The notes under the pieces are model-generated. The model saw nothing but the letters and a program-made list of their open reading frames with translations. It was not told the DNA's origin and made no database searches. A DNA stretch of 64,000 nucleotides, taken from the NCBI GenBank assembly GCA_023511295.1, contig JAIMBT010000024.1, positions 1 to 64,000 of the forward strand, written 5' to 3'. This document shows positions 1 to 6,589 of the stretch, piece by piece; the first letter of the stretch is position 1; each line of letters opens with the position of its first letter. The position numbers and the translations under genes were made by a program. This DNA comes from Alicyclobacillus sp. (GTDB lineage Bacteria > Bacillota > Bacilli > Alicyclobacillales > Alicyclobacillaceae).

Positions 1-7
1 CACCCAG

Positions 8-35
8 AAAAAAGGAGGCGCGCCAGTGGCGCGCC
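8..35 (-). terminator. Rho-independent terminator after flhP
   Basis: On the minus strand an 8-bp perfect stem (GGCGCGCC, loop ACT, GGCGCGCC) is followed closely by a run of six T. It lies just after the flhP stop codon and would end the mbl-flhO-flhP transcript. Confidence 0.85.
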
Positions 36-53
36 CCAGGTCGTCGCACAGGA

Positions 54-905
54 TTAGGTGTGGAGGTTGTTCGTCGCCTGGTTCATCGTGCTCGTCATCT
101 GCAGCGCTTCCGCGTTCAGGTCAAACATCCGCTGCGCCTGAATCATGTCCACCATCGCCTTCGTCATGTCGACGTTGCTCTGGGAGAGGAACCCTTCCGC
201 GATGGTCCCCGCTGCCTCGACCGCCGCTTGGGCGGCGGAGCCCGCAACATTGCCCACCCCCAGTGCTCCGCCGTTGACAACCCGCACCGGCACGCCCGGG
301 TTCGCGGCAAACAGGTTGTCGTTTAGCGCCGTGAGGTGGTCGGCCGGGTCTGTGACCTCCGCAATGGCAATCCGCTGCCCGAGCTGCACGCCGCCGACGG
401 TCACCGCCCCGTCCGGGGCGACGGACAGCTTACCCGTGTCCGTACCCGGCGCAACCTCAATCGGCTTGCCGGTGGTGTCGAGCACCGGATAGCCCTCGGG
501 TGTCGCGAGTGCGAAGCGGCCATTGCCCATCGCAGACCAGGTGAAGTCCCCGGCCTTCGTCAGCAGCCGCTGGCCGCCCGGGCCCGCAATCAGGAAGAAG
601 CCTTGGCCGTTGATGGCGAGATCTGTATTGACCCCGGTCTGTTCCAACTGCATCTGCGAAAAGTCCCGCTGGGCCGGTGCGGCGAGTACGCCCGTGCCAA
701 TCCACCACCCCGGCGGCGTCATGCGGCCCGCGACCGCCGTGCCACCGGTGGCAGAGGCGCTCAGTGCCGCCGTGAGCGTGTCCTGAAACGACACCTGCCC
801 CGCGGCGAAGCCGGGCGTGTTCACGTTGGCGAGGTTGTCTGCGACGGTATCGAGCCACGTCTGGCTCGCTTCCATGGCGTTCAGACTGGTCCCGGACGCT
901 TGCAT
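54..905 (-). CDS. flhP: Flagellar rod/hook-basal body protein FlhP (FlgG family)
   Basis: This is a structural protein of the flagellar rod and hook base, exported by the flagellar type III system. The N-terminal rod motif NLANVNTPGF lies at residues 24-33. The central FlgG-like D1 signature (DLAINGQGFF, then a TKAGDFTW segment) follows near residues 96-125. The C-terminal heptad-rich helix containing SNVDMTKAMVDMIQAQRMF is intact. At 283 aa it has normal length for the family. The ATG is preceded by GAGGAGG at a good distance. It follows flhO by 63 bp and, with mbl and spoIIID upstream, reproduces the spoIIID-mbl-flhO-flhP order of B. subtilis, which supports FlhP rather than FlgG. Confidence 0.9.
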   Translation of the reverse strand: MQASGTSLNAMEASQTWLDTVADNLANVNTPGFAAGQVSFQDTLTAALSASATGGTAVAGRMTPPGWWIGTGVLAAPAQRDFSQMQLEQTGVNTDLAINGQGFFLIAGPGGQRLLTKAGDFTWSAMGNGRFALATPEGYPVLDTTGKPIEVAPGTDTGKLSVAPDGAVTVGGVQLGQRIAIAEVTDPADHLTALNDNLFAANPGVPVRVVNGGALGVGNVAGSAAQAAVEAAGTIAEGFLSQSNVDMTKAMVDMIQAQRMFDLNAEALQMTSTMNQATNNLHT

Positions 906-968
906 CTTCGGATTCCTCCTCGTAACCGGCGCTGTGCGGCGTGCTCAGGCAGGCCCGTCTGCCGTGGG

Positions 969-2201
969 TTAGATATTGACCTTGCCCACGTCGGTGACGG
1001 CCTTCTCGACCTCCGCATCTTGCATGGAGAGCGCGTGCTGGTTGGCGGTGTAGTTCTGGACGGCCGCCATCATCTGCACCATCACGCTGGTGACGTCGAC
1101 GTTGCTCTCTTCCAGTGACCCGATGACCAAGCTGCCCGTTCCCGGTTGCAGGCTGGCGAGGACGGTCGGTGCGTTGAAAGATCCGCCGACCTGGTATTCG
1201 GTCTGCCCGAGCGGCTGCAACAGGCGCGGCTCGACGTTGACCGTGCCGAGACGCCCGCCGCCGACCACCGCGCCCGCGGCATTGACGATGAAAAAGGAAG
1301 GTTGGCCGTTGCCGTCGATGGCCGCACTTCCGTTCGCGTTGAACAGCGTCTGCCCCTGGTAGGCGGGGTTGATTCGGATGCGGTCGCCGGTCAGCGGTTG
1401 CCCGTTCAATCCGATGGGGAGCACGGGGTTGCCAGCGGCGTCGCGAAGGATGCCGTTCGCATCCTGACTGAAGTGGCCGTCGCGGGTGAGGGCGATGCCC
1501 TCTGTGCCGTCCTGTTGCCGCACGGCGACGGGAAAGAAACTATGCGGGCCGACGTCGTCCGCGTTCCCGACGAGCAACGCGGCACTTTGCCAAGCGGGAT
1601 TCGACGACGAGCCAATCACGGTCCCCTGCGCATTGGCGAATACATAAGAAGGGTTCCCAGCCGCATCGACGACCGGTTTGCCGTCCGCCCCGACCAGTTC
1701 CGTCCCGGTGTAGGCGGGGTTGCGCACAGCGTAGACGTTCGGGAGGGCAGCGCCGGATGCGTTCAGCACCGCCAGAGGCTGTCCGCCTATCTCGAGCCGC
1801 CCGCCCGCGCCAACGGCGATGGTGCCCCCAGCGACGCGCACAGCCGGCGCAGCACCCGCAGCACCGCCTGGGCCGGCCTGAACGGCTGCGTACGTGCCGG
1901 GTGGCACGTTGTCCTGGATGGCGACGTCGAGGCTCCGCCCGGTGGACTGAATCAGTCCCTGCGAGAACAGCGGGACCCCTTCCTGGAACAGGACACCGGT
2001 GCCCATGGTGCCGAGCTGCCGCGAAACCCCGCCGGTGTTGTAGTCGGACAGTTCAATCTGCTGCGTCGGGTACGCCATCTGTTCTGCGAACGACGCTTTG
2101 AACCCCGTGGTCTGGCTGTTCGCCAGGTTGTTGGCGAGGAGTTCCTGAATTCGTTCGTCCACCAACATCCCGGAAGCCGAAGTGGTGATTCCGCGCACCA
2201 C
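969..2201 (-). CDS. flhO: Flagellar rod/hook-basal body protein FlhO with two insertions
   Basis: This FlgF/FlgG-family rod protein has the N-terminal motif NNLANSQTTGF (residues 24-34) and a C-terminal helix containing SNVDVTSVMVQMMAAVQNY. At 410 aa it is about 130 residues longer than usual for the family. The extra length falls in two places. One block interrupts the LDVAIQ...FF core signature at roughly residues 97-220, and a shorter one lies near 277-325. Each block holds a copy of a repeat of about 40 residues beginning NPAY and containing GNPSYVFANAQG or GNGQPSFFIVNAAG. The GTG start at 2201 has GGGGGA 7 nt upstream, and a second in-frame GTG follows at once. It sits between mbl and flhP as in B. 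subtilis. Confidence 0.85.
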   Translation of the reverse strand: MVRGITTSASGMLVDERIQELLANNLANSQTTGFKASFAEQMAYPTQQIELSDYNTGGVSRQLGTMGTGVLFQEGVPLFSQGLIQSTGRSLDVAIQDNVPPGTYAAVQAGPGGAAGAAPAVRVAGGTIAVGAGGRLEIGGQPLAVLNASGAALPNVYAVRNPAYTGTELVGADGKPVVDAAGNPSYVFANAQGTVIGSSSNPAWQSAALLVGNADDVGPHSFFPVAVRQQDGTEGIALTRDGHFSQDANGILRDAAGNPVLPIGLNGQPLTGDRIRINPAYQGQTLFNANGSAAIDGNGQPSFFIVNAAGAVVGGGRLGTVNVEPRLLQPLGQTEYQVGGSFNAPTVLASLQPGTGSLVIGSLEESNVDVTSVMVQMMAAVQNYTANQHALSMQDAEVEKAVTDVGKVNI

Positions 2202-2437
2202 GCTTCATTCCCCCGTCCGTCAGAGCTTGTCCCAGTGGCCCGCGGCGGTCCCAGACGCCGAGCCGCCAAAGGCGTTCACGCGCAAAACCCGCCCTCCGTC
2301 TGACGACACACACCCGGGCGGCTTCAGAGGCCTCCGCCCAGCTGCAACGCCGGCCACCCGACCGGTCCACAGGCCCCCGCCGACCGCCCTCTGCTGGCGC
2401 CGACACCAAAGAGAAGTGCCGCGTACTGGCGCCCGTC

Positions 2438-3463
2438 CTACCTCGCGCGGCGGCGCTGACGCTGGCTCTGCTGGTGCAGCCGGTTGACGTGCGGGCTCTC
2501 CAGCATGATGCCGGTGCCGAGCACCACGCACTGCATCGGGTTCTCCGCCACATGCACCGGGACCTGGAGCTGCTCCACCATCAGCTTGTCCAGCCCATCG
2601 ACGAGCGCACCGCCACCCGTGAGGACGATGCCTTTGTCGAAGATGTCTGCCGATAACTCCGGCGGCGTGCGTTCGAGGACGCTCTTCGTCGCGAGGATGA
2701 TGCTCTCGACGCACTCCTTCAGCGCCTCCGACATCTCACCAGCATGAACCGTCACCGTTTTCGGCAAGCCGGATACCATGTCGCGGCCGCGGACGTCCAT
2801 CTCGCCCGTGCGGCTGTTCGGGTACACCGTCGCAAGGGAGATCTTCAAATCTTCCGCGGTCCGCTCGCCAATCAGCAGGTTGTACTGGCGCTTGATGTAT
2901 TTGACGATGGCTTCGTCGAGCTTGTCCCCCGCGACGCGGAGAGAAGTGGAGGTCACGACATCGCCGAGCGAGAGAACGGCGATGTCCGTGGTGCCTCCAC
3001 CGATGTCGACCACCATGCTGCCACTAGGTTCAAAAATATTCAGACCCGCGCCGATGGCGGCGGCTTTTGGTTCCTCAATGAGACCGACGTGCTTGATGCC
3101 GCACGCCTCGGCCGCTTCGCGCACCGCCTTTTGTTCGACCGACGTGATGCCGGCCGGCACGCAGATGAGGACGCGCGGGCGAATCATCGAGCTGCGGCCA
3201 ATCGCCTTGCGGATGAAGTGCCGCAGCATAATCTCCGTCACTTCAAAGTCTGCAATCACCCCGTCTCGCAGCGGACGGATGGCAACGATGTTGCCGGGCG
3301 TTCGCCCCAGCATCTGACGAGCTTCTTCTCCGACGGCGACCACCTGTTTTGTGACTTGATCAATCGCGACGACGGATGGTTCGTTTAGGACAACGCCCTG
3401 GCCGCGGACGTGGACCAAGACGTTCGCAGTGCCCAAATCTACTCCGATATCCTTGGATAACAT
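2438..3463 (-). CDS. mbl: MreB-like actin homologue Mbl
   Basis: Mbl is a cytoskeletal ATPase that guides lateral cell-wall synthesis in rods. The actin-fold nucleotide-binding motifs are intact: DIGVDLGTANVLVHVRG at residues 5-21, the phosphate-2 motif VVDIGGGTTDIAV near 160, and the adenosine motif LTGGGALVDGLD near 285. Length is 341 aa against about 333 in B. subtilis, with a short basic tail (HQQSQRQRRRAR) added. The ATG has GGAGG 11 nt upstream. It is downstream of spoIIID and upstream of flhO, the conserved Bacillus arrangement. Mbl is preferred over MreB because of this context. The 236 bp between mbl and flhO hold no obvious promoter or terminator. Confidence 0.93.
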   Translation of the reverse strand: MLSKDIGVDLGTANVLVHVRGQGVVLNEPSVVAIDQVTKQVVAVGEEARQMLGRTPGNIVAIRPLRDGVIADFEVTEIMLRHFIRKAIGRSSMIRPRVLICVPAGITSVEQKAVREAAEACGIKHVGLIEEPKAAAIGAGLNIFEPSGSMVVDIGGGTTDIAVLSLGDVVTSTSLRVAGDKLDEAIVKYIKRQYNLLIGERTAEDLKISLATVYPNSRTGEMDVRGRDMVSGLPKTVTVHAGEMSEALKECVESIILATKSVLERTPPELSADIFDKGIVLTGGGALVDGLDKLMVEQLQVPVHVAENPMQCVVLGTGIMLESPHVNRLHQQSQRQRRRAR

Positions 3464-3621
3464 TTACGACGAGTCCTCCCCAACTGAGCGTGCATCAGCG
3501 CATATTCGTTGCGATGGAGTTGCTGCGGAATGGCGTTGGAGTATGGGAAGTTGCACTGGACCCAGGAATCGACACAGGTACGATTCGACCAGTCACGGTT
3601 TGCAAGGTACCTTCTACAATT

Positions 3622-3939
3622 CTACAGACCGCTCGAAACTCCTTGCGGCTGATCAAACTTTTTCGACGCGGACCGCCCCGACTCGACACCCGGCTCCTTG
3701 TTGTACTTCAGCTTCGTCGCTTCGCCGCCGCGGAGGTGGCGGATGGACTTGTGATACTCCAAGATCTCCTTGACCCGGTTGGCCAGTTCCGGATTGATCT
3801 CCGGCAGGCGCTCGGTCAGGTCCTTGTGAACCGTGCTCTTCGAAACGCCGAATTCGTTCGCGATGGTCCGTACGGTGTTCCTTGTTTCTACAATATACTC
3901 CCCAATCTTCAACGTCCGCTCCTTGATATAGTCATGCAC
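3622..3939 (-). CDS. spoIIID: Sporulation transcription factor SpoIIID
   Basis: SpoIIID is a small DNA-binding regulator that acts in the mother cell after sigma-E and switches genes on and off before sigma-K. The 105-aa product starts (M)HDYIKERTLKIGEYIVE, matching the family start, and carries the helix-turn-helix EFGVSKSTVHKDL near residues 28-40, then YHKSIRHLRGGEATKLKY. The chosen start is the GTG at 3939, because the open frame upstream of it lacks family similarity and GGGAGG lies 8 nt before the GTG. The last 20 or so residues are unlike B. subtilis. It lies between spoIIQ and mbl. Confidence 0.93.
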   Translation of the reverse strand: MHDYIKERTLKIGEYIVETRNTVRTIANEFGVSKSTVHKDLTERLPEINPELANRVKEILEYHKSIRHLRGGEATKLKYNKEPGVESGRSASKKFDQPQGVSSGL

Positions 3940-3977
3940 TCCCCTCGCCTCCCCAGGTTTGCTCAGATGGTCTGATA

Positions 3978-4007
3978 CAGTATATGAGGGGGTGTACACC
4001 GTATGCC
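3978..4007 (-). promoter_or_regulatory. Candidate sigma-E promoter of spoIIID
   Basis: About 40 bp upstream of the spoIIID start, the minus strand has GGCATACG and then CATATACT with spacing compatible with sigma-E promoters (ATA-type -35, CATACANT-type -10). spoIIID is sigma-E dependent in B. subtilis. The match is imperfect. Confidence 0.45.
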
Positions 4008-4083
4008 TCGTCATACCTCGTAAGAGCTTGTCAGCTCTCGTTTTGACTCCATACCTCCGCCTTTCTCTCATTTCCTCTACGGG

Positions 4084-4121
4084 AAATAAAAAAGGTAGCC
4101 GCTTCGTAGGGAAGCGGCTAC
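4084..4121 (-). terminator. Rho-independent terminator after spoIIQ
   Basis: On the minus strand an 11-bp stem (GTAGCCGCTTC / GAAGCGGCTAC) with a 5-nt loop is followed by CTTTTTTATTT. It lies downstream of spoIIQ and upstream of spoIIID, so the two are separate transcription units. Confidence 0.9.
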
Positions 4122-4225
4122 ATAATCGGTCTTCGCGTCGACCTTGCCTGGGAAATACCGTGTGTCCACTGCGGCCCAGCCGCCGCAGCGTGTGTGCGGT
4201 GCCGAGGTTCGGCAGCGCGCGAGGC

Positions 4226-4933
4226 TTACAGCTTCGGCAGCACCGTTCCCGGGTCCACCGGGGCGCCATTCTTGTCAATCTCGAAGTACAAATGGTTGCC
4301 CTGCGACTGCTCCATCACCGAGGTCCCGCTGGTCCCGATGACCTGGCCCTGCCGGACGGTGTCCCCAACCTTCACGTTCACACTGCCGAGGGACTCGTAC
4401 TTGGTGACGTACCCGTTCGGGCTCGTGATCTCAATCACGTTGCCCATGAGCGGATCTTTCTTCGATCCGGTCATCACCGCGGTCACCTTCCCACTCAGCG
4501 CCGCCTGCACGTTGAAGGTGGACTTGTTGGCCGCCTGGATATCATACCCCTGGTGCGGGTAATATCCGTTGTCGTAGTAGATGAGAGCGGCGGCCTGTTC
4601 CTGCTGTGTCGCCTTGCTGGAGAAGAACCCGACGGTGACCTTCGGCTGAGCGCTCGCCGCCACCGGCCAAGCGAACGTCTCCGTCGTTGTCGTCGCGGTC
4701 TGGCCCTGCGTCACACCTTCGTCCACCGCGTTCGACGTCACCGGACTGGAGCCGGCCTGGCTCTTGAGGTACATCAGTCCGATGATGATAGCGGCCGCGC
4801 CCAAGTAGATGGCCGGGTACACCCAGCGCTTGGAGAAGATTCGACGCGAGTTCAGCGAAAGTCCCTTCGCCTTTGGCACCGGGCTCGCCTTTGTCTGTTC
4901 CTTCTGCTCTTGCGGATGGTTGTTTGCATCCAT
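4226..4933 (-). CDS. spoIIQ: Stage II sporulation protein SpoIIQ (LytM/M23-like)
   Basis: SpoIIQ is a forespore membrane protein that binds mother-cell SpoIIIAH across the intermembrane space and forms the feeding-tube or ratchet complex during engulfment. The 235-aa product has a basic, Lys/Gln-rich cytosolic N terminus, one membrane segment near residues 37-57 (WVYPAIYLGAAAIIIGLMYL) and a C-terminal M23/LytM fold. The zinc-site motif HQGYD is kept. The expected HxH motif reads HLY (GNHLYFEI), so one metal-ligand histidine is replaced by tyrosine and peptidase activity is doubtful. The ATG has GAGGTGA upstream. A sigma-F-type promoter lies just upstream, and spoIID precedes it as in Bacillus. 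Confidence 0.9.
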   Translation of the reverse strand: MDANNHPQEQKEQTKASPVPKAKGLSLNSRRIFSKRWVYPAIYLGAAAIIIGLMYLKSQAGSSPVTSNAVDEGVTQGQTATTTTETFAWPVAASAQPKVTVGFFSSKATQQEQAAALIYYDNGYYPHQGYDIQAANKSTFNVQAALSGKVTAVMTGSKKDPLMGNVIEITSPNGYVTKYESLGSVNVKVGDTVRQGQVIGTSGTSVMEQSQGNHLYFEIDKNGAPVDPGTVLPKL

Positions 4934-4952
4934 GTGGCTTCACCTCAGTAAC

Positions 4953-4983
4953 GAGTCTCGCCACGCGGACAACGATTTATACC
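4953..4983 (-). promoter_or_regulatory. sigma-F promoter of spoIIQ
   Basis: On the minus strand GGTATA is followed after 15 nt by GGCGAGACTC. The second element fits the sigma-F -10 pattern GGNNANANT at every fixed position, and the first fits the GTATA -35. It lies about 20 bp before the spoIIQ start codon. spoIIQ is transcribed by sigma-F in the B. subtilis forespore. Confidence 0.8.
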
Positions 4984-5120
4984 AACCCCTCCCACAAGAG
5001 TCGCGAAGTTTCACCGCCCGCCAATCTCGCGCCGGTGGCGCGTACAGGCCCCAAAGCCGGTGCGGCGGCCCAGCACGGACCGGCGGGCAGCGCCGTCGCG
5101 AGGTCCTGCAAGCACACAGC

Positions 5121-6170
5121 TCACGACGTGGTCGGCGGCAGGAAGGGTGCGTCCGGCCGCAGTGCGGTACCCGGGTAGAACCGCTCGAGAATCTGCGTCG
5201 CCGACTGGCCTTGCGAGGCGAGCGAGATGGCTTCGTGGATGCTGAGGCCGATGTCCCGGCCAATGCCGCTCGCAATGACCCCCAACCGCCCGCCTTGGAC
5301 GCGGAACTGCACATCGGCGGAGGACAACCCGAGAGCGCGAGCGAAGCCGTCGCCGGACCACTGCGCGTTCCCAGGCCCACGCACGACCTTCGCAAAGCCG
5401 GCGCCATCGCGCTCCGCGACCTGGAAAGCGGTCAGGTTGGCAGCCGTGATGTGTACCTTGAGTGCCGTCGAGAGGGCGGTGGGGGTGAACCAGCGGATCG
5501 GCTGCGCGGAAGTGGCCGCGTCGTCCGGACAGGGGACGGCGACGAGGTACGGAATGGACCGGCCGAACACTTCCGCCGCGGACCGGGTCTGGCCGGGCGA
5601 CAGCGCGAAGGTGAAGGCGAGGATGGGCTTGTCCTGATAGGTCAGAATCTCGCCGTCTGTCGCGAGAATCGCCGCCTGGTAGCGCGACTGCGCCCAGTTC
5701 GCCTGGCCGCCAAAGCGCGCCTCCTGGGCGGCTTCGGTCTCGAGCGGCAGGTCCAGTTGACTGCTGTCGGTCACGGCGGCGCCGTGCGCTGTGGCGAACG
5801 ACGCCGCGGTACGGTTGGATAGGGCGCGCACGGCGTAGGTGCGGGCGGCAATCGCGGCGGCCTGCAGCGCCGCCGGCGGCGCATCGGGTGGCAGTTCAGC
5901 CGCGAGCACGTCGGCGATGTACTCGCCGAGTGGGAGTTCAATCACGTGCCCCGTCTCCATCTGGTACATCGGCAGCAAGGTCTGCTCGTCCGCCGAGGTA
6001 ATCCACGCCTGCAGACTCGGCGCGGTGCTGCGTTGGCGCACGAGCAGGGCGGTCGCGGTCGGCAGCACGACGAGGCTGAGAAAGGCGAGAAACACCGCCA
6101 ACAGGACGATGACCCGCCAGTCGGCGTAGGTCTGCCACCACCGGCGCGGCAACGCAATCACAGTGGTCAC
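5121..6170 (-). CDS. spoIID: Divergent stage II sporulation protein SpoIID
   Basis: SpoIID is a membrane-anchored lytic transglycosylase that works with SpoIIM and SpoIIP to drive engulfment. A membrane segment (IVLLAVFLAFLSLVVLPTA) lies near the N terminus. It is followed by the family motif ETGHVIELPLGEYIADVLAAELPP and IAARTYAVRAL, which hold the conserved catalytic Glu region. Two later family motifs are eroded: the usual SxSGGxT stretch reads FTFALSPGQTRSAAEV, and the usual GHGVGMSQYGA reads GRDIGLSIHEAISLA. The GTG at 6170 gives 349 aa, the normal family length, and overlaps the stop of an upstream small frame (GTGA). A GTG at 6401 with a strong GGAGGAG would add an Arg-rich shadow-like extension and is considered less likely. 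The position between murA and spoIIQ is conserved. Confidence 0.8.
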   Translation of the reverse strand: MTTVIALPRRWWQTYADWRVIVLLAVFLAFLSLVVLPTATALLVRQRSTAPSLQAWITSADEQTLLPMYQMETGHVIELPLGEYIADVLAAELPPDAPPAALQAAAIAARTYAVRALSNRTAASFATAHGAAVTDSSQLDLPLETEAAQEARFGGQANWAQSRYQAAILATDGEILTYQDKPILAFTFALSPGQTRSAAEVFGRSIPYLVAVPCPDDAATSAQPIRWFTPTALSTALKVHITAANLTAFQVAERDGAGFAKVVRGPGNAQWSGDGFARALGLSSADVQFRVQGGRLGVIASGIGRDIGLSIHEAISLASQGQSATQILERFYPGTALRPDAPFLPPTTS

Positions 6171-6526
6171 AGCAGAGGCGCGGGCAGATCTGGGATGCGG
6201 ATGGGCCCGTTGGTCCTCGTCGGTGCGGACGGCGCGGATGGCGCGAAGGGCGCCGGCTGCCCGGACGACACGCGCCGCGACGAGTTGGCCCAGGGTGGTG
6301 TGCGCGCCGCGCCGGCGGCGGACGGAGCGATGGGCGCGGGGTCTTGTCCGATGGCCAGGCCGATGGGGGCGGCGCCTGTATGCCCGAGTCGAGTTGCGCA
6401 CATCGCATCTCCTCCAGTTCCGTCGAGTGCTGCCACCAGGATGGCGGCGAACACGCTCACTAGAGGACGTATGCGAAGCCTGTCCGGATTATGCTGAGGG
6501 GCGGGGCGTTCGGACGGATGGGACAA
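6167..6526 (-). CDS. Possible small membrane/secreted protein upstream of spoIID
   Basis: This is an unrecognised reading frame of up to 119 codons whose TGA overlaps the chosen spoIID GTG, suggesting translational coupling. From the TTG at 6526 it would have a hydrophobic stretch (LVSVFAAILVAALDG) and then an Ala/Pro/Ser-rich tail. That start has no visible ribosome binding site. The only strong site in the area (GGAGGAG) precedes ATG 6403, which would give a 78-aa Ala/Pro-rich peptide without the hydrophobic part. The composition is more protein-like than the Arg/His-rich frame overlapping it. It could equally be a non-coding leader. Confidence 0.3.
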   Translation of the reverse strand: MSHPSERPAPQHNPDRLRIRPLVSVFAAILVAALDGTGGDAMCATRLGHTGAAPIGLAIGQDPAPIAPSAAGAARTPPWANSSRRVSSGQPAPFAPSAPSAPTRTNGPIRIPDLPAPLL

Positions 6527-6589
6527 AGACGCAAAGGGCGCCCGAGCTCGTCGACAGCGGTCCGCTGTCCCCCACTCCTCGGCCTCCCG

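Noticed and set aside
1146-2303. Long plus-strand frames opposite flhO, nuo, atp and other genes
   Set aside because: They are typical antisense shadows in GC-rich DNA: Arg/His/Gln-rich, no domains, no ribosome sites.
6171-6401. N-terminal extension of SpoIID from GTG 6401
   Set aside because: It has a strong Shine-Dalgarno but the 77 added residues are Arg/His-rich like a shadow frame, and family length fits the later GTG. It was kept as a possibility in the text.
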